Below are positions 1-7,247 of a stretch of 29,574 nucleotides of DNA, one piece after another. Numbering within the stretch: the stretch's first letter is position 1; each line of letters starts with the position of its first letter. Source of the stretch: Candidatus Thorarchaeota archaeon MP8T_1 (GTDB lineage: Archaea > Asgardarchaeota > Thorarchaeia > Thorarchaeales > Thorarchaeaceae); contig PJER01000028.1 in the NCBI GenBank assembly GCA_002825465.1, positions 1 through 29,574 of the forward strand, written 5' to 3'. The translations under genes were made by a program, and so were the position numbers. The notes below the pieces were generated by a model. That model was not told the DNA's origin. It saw only the letters and a program-made list of their open reading frames with translations, and made no database searches.

Positions 1-546
1 CAGACAGCCGAATGAGAGCCAGACTGATGATCTTGCTCGACGAGCTGAGAGCTGGTGCATGGCCATCGTAAATTCGTGCCGTGAGGTATCAGCTTAAGTG
101 CTGCAACGAATGAGATCCCTGCCACCTAGTTGCCAGCCGGGAGCTTTGGCTCTGACGGGGCACACTAGGGGGACCGCCAGCGAAAAGCTGGAGGAAGGTG
201 GGGGCCACGGTAGGTCAGTATGCCGCGATATGGGCGGGGCCACACGCGTGCTACAATGGCTGGGACAATGCGTCACAACGCCGAAAGGTGAAGTCAATCG
301 CGAAACCCAGTCGTAGTCGGGATCGCGGGTTGGAACTCACCCGCGTGAACCTGGAATCCCTAGTATCCGCGTGTCACTATCGCGCGGAGAATACGTCCCT
401 GCTTCTTGCACACACCGCCCGTCGCTCCATGCGAGCGGCCTTGGGGTGAGGTGTCGTCCATTGGGCGATGACGAATCTTGGGGTCGCAAGTAGGGAGAAG
501 TCGTAACAAGGTATCCGTAGCGGAAGCTGCGGATGGATCACCTCCT
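1..546 (+). rRNA. rrs: 16S rRNA, 3' part (5' end outside window)
   Basis: This is the 3' third or so of a small-subunit rRNA gene. Visible universal landmarks are the GCAACGA segment near 105, CTACAATGG near 250, the decoding-site stretch GCACACACCGCCCGTC near 408-423, GTAACAAGGTA near 503-513, and the mature 3' end GGATCACCTCCT at 535-546. CTTGCACACACCGCCC and GTGCATGGCC-type segments are archaeal in style. Some helices depart from textbook euryarchaeal sequence (for example near 60-110 and 215-245), which fits a deep or Asgard-like lineage, but that placement is inference. The CACCTCC tail supplies the anti-SD used to judge starts elsewhere in the window. No 23S gene follows within the next 29 kb. 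Confidence 0.97.
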
Positions 547-552
547 ATGTTT

Positions 553-598
553 TTCACGATTCAATCGTGAATACAGCTTGTTCTGTCTTCGGACAGAA
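553..598 (+). other. 16S trailer: two perfect hairpins
   Basis: Directly after the mature 16S end are two clean stem-loops. TTCACGAT (553-560) pairs with ATCGTGAA (564-571) around a TCA loop. TTCTGTC (581-587) pairs with GACAGAA (592-598) around a TTCG tetraloop. They are probably part of the 3' precursor that is removed during rRNA maturation. The 5' half of the usual archaeal 16S processing stem is outside the window, so a bulge-helix-bulge site cannot be tested here. Confidence 0.65.
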
Positions 599-604
599 GA
601 GGTG

Positions 605-677
605 CAGGCTTATGATGGGGTCAGGTTTTCAGGGAACTTTCCCAGTACCTGTCTTTGTTGAGCCACCCTTTTCTTTT
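605..677 (+). repeat. Trailer repeat, copy 1 (hairpin plus T-tract)
   Basis: First of two related elements. It contains a nested hairpin: CAGGT (622-626) with ACCTG (647-651), enclosing GGGAA (632-636) with TTCCC (639-643). It ends in TTGAGCCACCCTTTTCTTTT (658-677), which is identical to 2476-2495. Looser similarity runs upstream through AGGCT and CAGGGA. Coming directly after the 16S gene and ending in a T-rich tract, it is a good candidate for the rRNA 3' processing or termination region. Confidence 0.7.
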
Positions 678-693
678 GCAATGTTTAGTTCAA

Positions 694-1272
694 TCAGTTG
701 AGCCTATCGTAGAATTTGTTTGGATGTTTATCTACAAGCTTCTTTGATGAATACCATAAGTCACTACACTTCTCTCTGTTCGTAAAATGTGATATATCTC
801 CGTAAAAGAGCCTGTACTTTGTGACGTTACTTTCTTTGACTGGTAAAATACTATTTATTGAATTTTCCAAGTTTTCCCGCTGTTTAAATTTAGATGTTTC
901 ATCGGTCTTAAGTTTGGATGAATCTAAAATCTGAATGAATGTGACAGAATTATGCATCCCCACAGGATTGGCATTCATAGATTTATGGATATAATATTGG
1001 GATAGTGCAGAAGCAAGAAACTTTCCACATATCTGAATTGGCTTGATGTTTGTTTCTTCAATCTCAATAATTATTTTGATTTTCCCCTCTTTGAGAACCA
1101 ACAGATCAACATCACAATACTTGGTGCTCCTCGATTTTTCCTCGGAGACAAACAAGGGAATATACTGATTTCCCCCGCATGCCGCATCTCTTATCAACTG
1201 GCAATCGGAAGAAATGCTATCCTCAAATAGGTTCGCTACAGCCATATGCAAGGGATGCTTTTTATTACTCAA
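694..1272 (-). CDS. PD-(D/E)XK-like nuclease-fold protein, hypothetical
   Basis: This 192-residue protein is not one I can name. A central block reads CDVDLLVLKEGKIKIIIEIEE (about residues 53-73, written here as CDVDLLVLKEG then KIKIIIEIEE). An acidic DxD strand, a hairpin and a strand ending in ExE is the layout of the PD-(D/E)XK restriction-nuclease fold. The usual catalytic lysine after the second acid is not evident (IEIEE rather than ExK), so it may be a variant site or a non-catalytic relative. The start is TTG, with a stop two codons upstream. An internal ATG at residue 10 is the alternative. A perfect palindrome lies 27 bases upstream (1299-1317). Together with the next gene it sits between the two trailer repeats. 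The fold call is tentative; the ORF itself is solid. Confidence 0.6.
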   Translation of the reverse strand: MSNKKHPLHMAVANLFEDSISSDCQLIRDAACGGNQYIPLFVSEEKSRSTKYCDVDLLVLKEGKIKIIIEIEETNIKPIQICGKFLASALSQYYIHKSMNANPVGMHNSVTFIQILDSSKLKTDETSKFKQRENLENSINSILPVKESNVTKYRLFYGDISHFTNREKCSDLWYSSKKLVDKHPNKFYDRLN

Positions 1273-1298
1273 CAGTTATGCCCCAACCTGAACCACAA

Positions 1299-1317
1299 TT
1301 ACTTGAAAATCAAGTAA
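1299..1317. promoter_or_regulatory. Perfect palindrome upstream of the nuclease-like gene
   Basis: TTACTTGA (1299-1306), AAA, TCAAGTAA (1310-1317) form a perfect 8-base inverted repeat 27-45 bases upstream of the start at 1272 on the minus strand. That is where the TATA box or transcription start of an archaeal promoter would lie. It could be a repressor operator; a hairpin in an RNA is the alternative. Confidence 0.4.
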
Positions 1318-1422
1318 GTACGGTTCACTTCTTAAGTCTGTCCACCTAGTTGACAGTTTCTCATAATATTGCAATCCTTGGAGATTGTAAAAGATGGCTA
1401 AACCTCTGATTATGGAGATGAA

Positions 1423-2307
1423 TCACGTAACTTCTTTCAATGCCATCATTATCCTATATTCACCTTCAGGGAAGTTCTCGTTCAATCTGAGTAGAGTGAA
1501 TGGTCCACTTCTATTAGGAGGTGTAATATTGAGTTCGTAGGAATATGTCATCTCGATTACGTCACCAACTCCGCGAACTGACATAGTATCGTTGATATTG
1601 TACCATTCACCTGAGTCATACCAATCTTCAAGAACTGCAAGTGCATCAACTGAATTCCAGCTCGTGCTGATGTTCCTATAGGGTGACCAAATGAGTACGA
1701 TAATCGTATAGTTTCCTTGAATGACCGAAGGATCGATATCATATTCGGGTGTATTTAGACCAAGTAAAAACCACTTCCACAGCCCTTTTACAATAGGAGT
1801 CGTAATATCATGCGACCAACCCAAATATATGCCGTCCTCAGTTCCATTTACCACATAACATGGACTAACATACCAATTTGAGAAAGTCCCGGTAAGATTG
1901 TAGTCCATCATAGATAAGTCTCGCATGCCAGTCGATTCCATAATTTGGTCTATCCTTATCTGAATCTCTTCAAGTTGTTGAGCAATCAAATCAAGTTGCT
2001 GAGTAATCTCATCAAGTTGTTGAGTAATCTCATCGAGGTTCAGGCTATCTAATGTCTGTTGTAATTCAGTGAGGTTTGCCTTGATAGTCTGAATCTCTTC
2101 AATCATACTCTCATTGAGATATGCTACACCTGTTTCTAAATCATCTAATTGGATTAGAAGGCTCTCAATCTGATCTTCTAACTCCTCAATATTGAAAGAA
2201 ACCTGATAGCCTTGTATTTGATTATACAATCCTAGTGATATAGAGCTATTCGCAATAACTGCAATCATCAATATTCCAATTATGATATTTGTTATTCTTT
2301 CTTCCAT
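1423..2307 (-). CDS. Membrane-anchored coiled-coil surface protein
   Basis: A protein of about 294 residues with no family I recognise. It has an N-terminal hydrophobic segment (about residues 8-29) acting as signal anchor, a coiled coil from about 40 to 128 rich in Leu/Ile/Gln/Glu with heptad copies of the type LDEITQQ, and a beta-rich C-terminal domain of about 165 residues with aromatic residues and several N-x-S/T sequons (NLT, NGT, NYT, NIS, NDT). The topology is therefore probably cytoplasmic N-terminus and an external, possibly glycosylated domain. GTG at 2310 and ATG at 2307 are adjacent. A GGAGG leader lies 8 bases before the ATG, which I prefer. It is transcribed away from the large surface protein at 2607 and may be displayed with it, but nothing in the sequence proves that. 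Confidence 0.75.
   Translation of the reverse strand: MEERITNIIIGILMIAVIANSSISLGLYNQIQGYQVSFNIEELEDQIESLLIQLDDLETGVAYLNESMIEEIQTIKANLTELQQTLDSLNLDEITQQLDEITQQLDLIAQQLEEIQIRIDQIMESTGMRDLSMMDYNLTGTFSNWYVSPCYVVNGTEDGIYLGWSHDITTPIVKGLWKWFLLGLNTPEYDIDPSVIQGNYTIIVLIWSPYRNISTSWNSVDALAVLEDWYDSGEWYNINDTMSVRGVGDVIEMTYSYELNITPPNRSGPFTLLRLNENFPEGEYRIMMALKEVT
1970..2032 (-). repeat. Three 21-bp tandem repeats encoding coiled-coil heptads
   Basis: Three consecutive near-identical 21-base units (1970-1990, 1991-2011, 2012-2032; plus-strand core CAAGTTGTTGAG) encode seven-residue steps of the type LDEITQQ. Each unit equals exactly one heptad, so gain or loss of units would change rod length without breaking frame or register. 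Confidence 0.8.
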
Positions 2308-2426
2308 CACTTAATCCTCCTATCCAACTTCACCGAACCAAATTGTGAGTGGGTTAATATTTCGTGAATACCCCAATAATAAGTCTCTTTTAAAGAATGA
2401 AAAAGCATCTCAGATGGACTAGGGGT

Positions 2427-2495
2427 ATAGGCTGACGGGTTAAGGTTTCAGGGATCTTTCCCTGGCAAGTTTTTATTGAGCCACCCTTTTCTTTT
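2427..2495 (+). repeat. Trailer repeat, copy 2 (displaced)
   Basis: Second copy of the element found after the 16S gene. It keeps AGGCT, the CAGGGA hairpin (CAGGGA 2449-2454 with TCCCTG 2459-2464, TCTT loop) and the identical 20 bases 2476-2495. The hairpin arms differ from copy 1 in a partly compensatory way, suggesting that an RNA structure is conserved. It lies between divergent genes (ending upstream at 2307 and starting at 2607), where a plus-strand terminator would serve no visible gene. Confidence 0.7.
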
Positions 2496-2606
2496 TATAT
2501 TTTCCAACCAAAAAATGCCTACAAAATAGAAATATAACATAAGATTGAACTAAGGTTACAGGGGCTCGAGTGGGCATTTACACATTTGAAAGGGGCTATT
2601 ACGATA

Positions 2607-5600
2607 ATGAACAATAGAAGGATTCTTTTTTCTAGTCTGTTAATCATATTCTGTTTGATAATACCTATGATGACAGTGAGTACACATCATTCCAGCATCA
2701 TAGATAATACAACACAAAATAAAGAAACCAGAATGCAATTTAATAGTAATGAAAAGTATGATATTGACCCAAATCAGGATTCAGAATGTCCATCTGTATA
2801 TTCTCTCGATGGAAAATCAATTGATTCGATACCTGATTTTGTGATAGAATCAGAGAAAAGTGCATCTGCACCATCTGAGTTCATACCTGCTGATATTGAT
2901 CCGAATAAACCGAATCTAACAGCAATTTATTACCAGAATATCACAAATGGTGACAGTAGTTGGGTAACATGGATGCAACCTGGTGGAGAGGTTAGAATTT
3001 GGTTCCAAGTAAAAGGACCAATATCAATAAGTGGCCCAGTTATTTTAGTTCAATTTGTCGCTATAATTTCTGAGAGTTCTGATTATGGGGCATGGTTTGT
3101 AGAAGCTTCAATGAACAACTGGGACATAAATGCTAATGAAACTGCTTGGTTTACTTGGGATGTTACCCTACCCAATGAGGCATCTGGGAACTATGGATGG
3201 GGCTCAGGTAAGTGTAATGCATTCACACTTTCATTATACAAGCCCTTCTTGGTAGTGCCTCCACAATCCTTTGAGGTATATTATGAAGGCCTTTACAGCA
3301 AACATAGTTTTCTGCACATGTTCGGTGAGGTATTTGTTAATGGAGTCAACTGGTACAATTATACTTATGATCAACCTAGTCCAATAATGATTCCCTGTCA
3401 AATAGCAGAGAGAAATTGGGCTATATTTCCAGAATTTGAATTCTATGTTGTTCATGCACCGGTCTGGGATATCGATCTTCGTGCAGATATGCGACGAGAT
3501 ATCGTATGGTGGCCAGATGAAACAATTCTTCCTTACGATAGTTCAAACTTTACTAGGTTACTTCCGGGCCCTCATATTTATCGACCAGAGTACTCTGACA
3601 CATGGATGGGGTGGTTACTCTCTGAGTCTTGGGAATATGGAAGCAATATTGGTCAGACCAGATCTCTGTATATGAAGTTTCATCTATACTCCGCAGGGTC
3701 ATGGTCGGAACTCTATAGCTCCAATGATGTAGGAGAATCTCTGATTCTGGTTGAAGGAGTTTTGGAACAAGCGCCTCAAATTAAAATCTTAACTCCTATG
3801 GACTCTGAAGTCATAACCGCATCATCAGTAGATTTGCAGGCAATGGTTTCAGATCCAAATTACAACTACCAAATTACAGATGTTCAAGTCATTGTTGATG
3901 GAGTGGTTACATCTGTTATAGATTTGTACAATCCTGTAGCGGGGATTCTCGAAACAACTATTCCTATATCAGAATCAACAGGGACTGTTAACATTACTGT
4001 AGTGGCTATAGACACAAGTGGTCTATTGGGCTCTGATACTGTGATTATAACTACAGAGAATCCATTAGATTATTTTCCACCCAGTTACACATCATCTTTT
4101 CAACACATTGAGAAAGTTTTAGCAGGTCAAATTTTTCAGTGGACATATCCGTTGACATACTCTCCTAGTTCAAGTCTTAACATCACTTTTATTCCAACAA
4201 TGGAAGTCGGATTCGATACAACTCTTGGGTTCGATATCTATTATTCACGTCCATCTGAGGTTTTTGCTGGTGATGAATTTGCTACCTATGTATCAGTTTC
4301 TGATCCTGTGCTTGCATGTTCAATGTGGGCAACATTTGGGTTTGATTATAATATCACATTGGATAGTTTTCACACATCAGGAACCATTACTCTCTATAAC
4401 GAAATCTGGTCCGCGTCTAGAACCATACCACTTGGTACTGAAATACTTGATTTAAGATATGACTTGCCTGGGATCTCTGAGTACATTCAGCAGTTTACCC
4501 ATTATCAGATAGGTTTCCTTGATATGATCCCATTGATTGGTGATTTTGCCAGTTTGGATCTTATCGTGGATGTCATACCATTACTCAAGATATCAAATGT
4601 AATATCAGCTGATATTGCAGGTACAGATTGCACTCCCGACAGAGATTCGATTTCATTTGTGAGTGACAAGATGTTCGCAATTATTTCAACTGTTGATAGT
4701 GATACCAGTGGAGGGATTGCAGAAGTACTCTTGAACAATGTTAATCTCGAAACAACAATTGGTTTTGATTTAGGTGTTAATCTTACTCTAACAGGTGAGA
4801 TTATCGGTTTTAAACTGGCAAATATTGATTTGAACCAATGGCTATATGATAACCTCGGTATCAAAGTCCCAATTCTGAGTCTGTGGAATGCAAAGTCTAC
4901 CTATCCTCTGGTGTCTCAAATCAATCTTGATGTAAATGTAGCAAATCAAGAATTAGAGATTGGGATGATAGGTCTCTCTGCTGATGAGGACTATATTGAT
5001 GTAAAGGTACTCCTGGAAGATGAGCGTGAAAATGGTGTAGAAGCCGGAACGATTACAGCTACAGTAGATAGTGTAAGTTGCACTGTGATTGAAGATATCA
5101 ATGGTGAATATACGGTCCGGATTCCATACAGGGCCACAGCATTCGCTCTTGATATAACCTTCAGCAAGGTGGGATACATAGGAGGATCAGATAGTTTCTC
5201 TATCTACATTGATCCAATCACTGTAGATTCAACTCCACCTTCTATAGTACCAGTTAGCACTACTCCTGAATCTCCACATAGTTTTGAGAGTGTTTCAGTA
5301 AAAGCGTCTCTTGTAGATACTCTCACAGGTATCGTTGATCCAACATTGTTCTATAGTACGAATGGAGGATCATCATGGAATTCAGTTCCAATGAATGTGA
5401 TTTCGGGTACAACCTATGAGGGAATTATTCCTGAGCAACCTGGGGGAATAACTGTCATCTATTACATTCAGGTATTTGATGAAGCAGGGAATCAAATATC
5501 GTCGTCTCAGGAGTCCTATACGGTTCTTGCTGATACAACTTCTACCATCATTACTACTCCTACAACTTCGACATCTACCACAACAACGACTTCTGACACC

Positions 5601-5756
5601 ACAGATGCATCAACTACAGATACAACATCAGACACAACAAGTGAGTCCGGCACACCACCTGATCAAAGTAATCCGATGATGTTACTCATATTTGGCTCCG
5701 CAGGTGCGGTTAGCGTAATCTTAGTATTAGTATTCCTAATGAAGAAGCAAAAATAG
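2607..5756 (+). CDS. Large surface protein with C-terminal Thr-rich stalk and membrane anchor
   Basis: An extracellular protein of 1049 residues from the chosen ATG. TTG at 2586 would add seven residues before the signal peptide. The signal peptide spans roughly residues 1-28 (basic NNRR, then a long hydrophobic stretch). A large beta-rich body with many Trp/Tyr and N-x-S/T sites follows. Two Ig-like segments are visible: about 390-480 (starts PQIKILTPMDSE) and about 880-975 (starts VDSTPPSIVPVST, ends IYYIQVFDEAGN). A Thr/Ser stalk of about 48 residues follows, then one helix (about 1024-1045) and the tail KKQK. This is a cell-surface or adhesion-type architecture anchored by its C-terminus; ligand and partner are unknown. 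The secreted Ntn hydrolase at 25072 has the same kind of C-terminal anchor. A hairpin terminator follows at 5764. Confidence 0.85.
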   Translation: MNNRRILFSSLLIIFCLIIPMMTVSTHHSSIIDNTTQNKETRMQFNSNEKYDIDPNQDSECPSVYSLDGKSIDSIPDFVIESEKSASAPSEFIPADIDPNKPNLTAIYYQNITNGDSSWVTWMQPGGEVRIWFQVKGPISISGPVILVQFVAIISESSDYGAWFVEASMNNWDINANETAWFTWDVTLPNEASGNYGWGSGKCNAFTLSLYKPFLVVPPQSFEVYYEGLYSKHSFLHMFGEVFVNGVNWYNYTYDQPSPIMIPCQIAERNWAIFPEFEFYVVHAPVWDIDLRADMRRDIVWWPDETILPYDSSNFTRLLPGPHIYRPEYSDTWMGWLLSESWEYGSNIGQTRSLYMKFHLYSAGSWSELYSSNDVGESLILVEGVLEQAPQIKILTPMDSEVITASSVDLQAMVSDPNYNYQITDVQVIVDGVVTSVIDLYNPVAGILETTIPISESTGTVNITVVAIDTSGLLGSDTVIITTENPLDYFPPSYTSSFQHIEKVLAGQIFQWTYPLTYSPSSSLNITFIPTMEVGFDTTLGFDIYYSRPSEVFAGDEFATYVSVSDPVLACSMWATFGFDYNITLDSFHTSGTITLYNEIWSASRTIPLGTEILDLRYDLPGISEYIQQFTHYQIGFLDMIPLIGDFASLDLIVDVIPLLKISNVISADIAGTDCTPDRDSISFVSDKMFAIISTVDSDTSGGIAEVLLNNVNLETTIGFDLGVNLTLTGEIIGFKLANIDLNQWLYDNLGIKVPILSLWNAKSTYPLVSQINLDVNVANQELEIGMIGLSADEDYIDVKVLLEDERENGVEAGTITATVDSVSCTVIEDINGEYTVRIPYRATAFALDITFSKVGYIGGSDSFSIYIDPITVDSTPPSIVPVSTTPESPHSFESVSVKASLVDTLTGIVDPTLFYSTNGGSSWNSVPMNVISGTTYEGIIPEQPGGITVIYYIQVFDEAGNQISSSQESYTVLADTTSTIITTPTTSTSTTTTTSDTTDASTTDTTSDTTSESGTPPDQSNPMMLLIFGSAGAVSVILVLVFLMKKQK

Positions 5757-5763
5757 TTATGAC

Positions 5764-5796
5764 ATATGGGGGACTTTGCTCTCCCATATCCTTTTT
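5764..5796 (+). terminator. Hairpin plus T-tract after the surface protein
   Basis: ATATGGGGGA (5764-5773) pairs with TCTCCCATAT (5780-5789), with one G-U pair and a CTTTGC loop, followed by CCTTTTTCT. It starts eight bases after the surface-protein stop. It also shows that the in-frame extension of the next ORF back to 5759 is not coding. Confidence 0.7.
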
Positions 5797-5878
5797 CTCA
5801 TTGGTACTTTCTAGAAGAAAAACAGCCCCCTTTATATTGTTGATATCAAGATCTTCTTACTTGGTCTTCTCAATCATG

Positions 5879-6862
5879 ATGGACATTATCGAAGGAGTGC
5901 ATACTATCAAAGTTCCCACACCCTTTCCTGTGGGTCCTGTAAACTGTTACTTGATAGAAGGCGAGCCTCTAACCATGATCGATACAGGTCCTAAGACCTC
6001 GAAGAGTCTGCTGGCAGTCAAACAAGGGCTTCAAGCATTATCCTGCAATCTATCAGATATCGAACAGATACTTCTCACACACAGTCATGTGGACCATGCG
6101 GGAATGGTGGCTCAGATTGCTAGAGAACGGGAACGATTTCATAGCAATCCTCCAGTGGTCTGGGTCCACCAAAGAGATGCAGAATCTATTGTCAATTATG
6201 ATCGATACATGGAGCGTTATACAAAGGCATTCGTTAGACTAATCACCGCCTCTGGTGTTCTTGAGAGTGAATCAAAGATGCCAATACCTAAGAACCGACT
6301 TGAATTCTTTAAACAGATTGGCGAATCGTTTCCACCAGCTCGACAGTTTAGCGAGGGGACTATTTTCAAGACAGGTATTGGAGAACTCTCTGCGCTTTGG
6401 GTTCCCGGTCATTCACCTGGCTCATCTTGTTTTTCATGTGATGAAGAAAGAGTAATCTTTAGTGGCGACCACATTCTGGGTGATATCAGTTCAAATCCAA
6501 GTATCTCCTTTGATGATTCAGAAAAAATTGGGATACTAACATACCTAGATTCTTTAGAAAAAGTCCTCTCAAAAGAGGGATTTGTTGCTTTGCCAGGACA
6601 CAGAGAACCAATTCTTGATATCAACGCCAGAATCAAAGCTCTGAAAACTGAATATACAGAGAAACTTCAGAAAGCAGCTACATTATTGACTCCTAAGCCG
6701 CAAACAATCTATGAGATTTCAAGAATGGTCTATGGAAAATATGACCCCCATTCGCTAATTCTTGCCTTGGCTGAAACCTATGACCTTCTCAGAATATTAG
6801 AGAGCAACAACCACGCAAAATTCATTGAACACAATGGCGCAGTCTTAGTGATACAAGGTTGA
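5879..6862 (+). CDS. MBL-fold hydrolase, LACTB2-like
   Basis: A cytoplasmic metallo-beta-lactamase-fold hydrolase of 327 residues. Metal-site motifs: THSHVDHAG (about residues 67-75, the HxHxDH signature), PGHSPGS (about 177-183) for the third His, SGDHILG (about 195-201) for the bridging Asp, and PGHREP (about 239-244) for the last His. A C-terminal region after residue 250 has the look of the small helical or winged-helix domain of LACTB2-like members of this superfamily, some of which cut RNA and others small esters or thioesters. The real substrate cannot be read from sequence. There are two adjacent ATGs (5876, 5879) and no clear SD. The frame is open to 5759, but that part overlaps the terminator hairpin and lacks family similarity. 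Confidence 0.85.
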   Translation: MDIIEGVHTIKVPTPFPVGPVNCYLIEGEPLTMIDTGPKTSKSLLAVKQGLQALSCNLSDIEQILLTHSHVDHAGMVAQIARERERFHSNPPVVWVHQRDAESIVNYDRYMERYTKAFVRLITASGVLESESKMPIPKNRLEFFKQIGESFPPARQFSEGTIFKTGIGELSALWVPGHSPGSSCFSCDEERVIFSGDHILGDISSNPSISFDDSEKIGILTYLDSLEKVLSKEGFVALPGHREPILDINARIKALKTEYTEKLQKAATLLTPKPQTIYEISRMVYGKYDPHSLILALAETYDLLRILESNNHAKFIEHNGAVLVIQG

Positions 6863-6984
6863 CTATGATTTGTCTACCCAGAGGTATCTATTAGGAACGA
6901 GAGATCCCCCTCCCTTTTTTCTGGATATTCTGACATTATTTCCTCTATCACTATTGTGATATTCAGCTAAGTGAAAATTAGGCT

Positions 6985-7146
6985 ATGAAGGAAATAAATG
7001 GACTCTATGAATGTGAAGAATGTCATTTGCTTTATGAAGATGCAAAGTGGGCAGAAAAGTGTGAAGAATGGTGCATCAAGCACAAGTCCTGTAATCTTGA
7101 AATAACGAAACATGCTACTAGGAAATCCAAACTTTCCCTCTCTTAG
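6985..7146 (+). CDS. 53-residue Cys-rich, zinc-ribbon-like mini-protein
   Basis: A small ORF of 53 residues starting MKEINGLYECEECHLLYEDA. Cysteines lie at 10, 13, 26, 30 and 36: a CxxC knuckle, then CEEWC, then HKSC with His 33 nearby. The block CEECHLLYEDAKWAEKC / EEWCIKHKSCNLEITKHA resembles small metal-binding proteins I associate with archaeal and some bacterial genomes, often annotated only as hypothetical. A Zn-bound mini-fold is likely from the Cys/His pattern. It is 100 bases upstream of the Mg-type P-type ATPase on the same strand, so a role near metal homeostasis is possible but unproven. There is no strong SD and it may be leaderless. The coding call rests on composition, motif and codon pattern. 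Confidence 0.7.
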   Translation: MKEINGLYECEECHLLYEDAKWAEKCEEWCIKHKSCNLEITKHATRKSKLSLS

Positions 7147-7153
7147 GCGCATT

Positions 7154-7206
7154 ACATCAGTATTTTCATCCTCAAACTGATGTCAAGTCATTCTCTAATT
7201 TATATG
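7154..7206 (+). promoter_or_regulatory. Inverted repeat and TATA-like box before the P-type ATPase
   Basis: ACATCAG (7154-7160) and CTGATGT (7177-7183) form a perfect 7-base inverted repeat with a 16-base spacer. A TATA-like TTTATATG follows at 7199-7206, which would place transcription start near 7228, some 20 bases before the ATPase ATG at 7248. The inverted repeat could be an operator just upstream of the basal promoter, or a hairpin ending the small gene at 7146. Confidence 0.45.
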
Positions 7207-7247
7207 TAGTAAGATAAAAATAGCAAGTATTGATACCCACTTTCGTA

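Noticed and set aside
98..557. Several ORFs of 65-83 codons on both strands within the 16S gene
   Set aside because: They lie within conserved rRNA sequence and have no coding signature.
4505..4864. 119-codon minus-strand ORF inside the surface protein gene
   Set aside because: It is opposite a continuous, well-formed coding frame and shows no motif or SD.
5553..5645. ACA/ACT-rich low-complexity stretch as a possible DNA repeat element
   Set aside because: It encodes the Thr/Ser stalk of the surface protein in frame, so composition is explained by the protein.
5759..5878. N-terminal extension of the LACTB2-like ORF
   Set aside because: It overlaps the terminator hairpin at 5764-5789 and the encoded residues are not family-like; ATG at 5876/5879 fits the MBL start.
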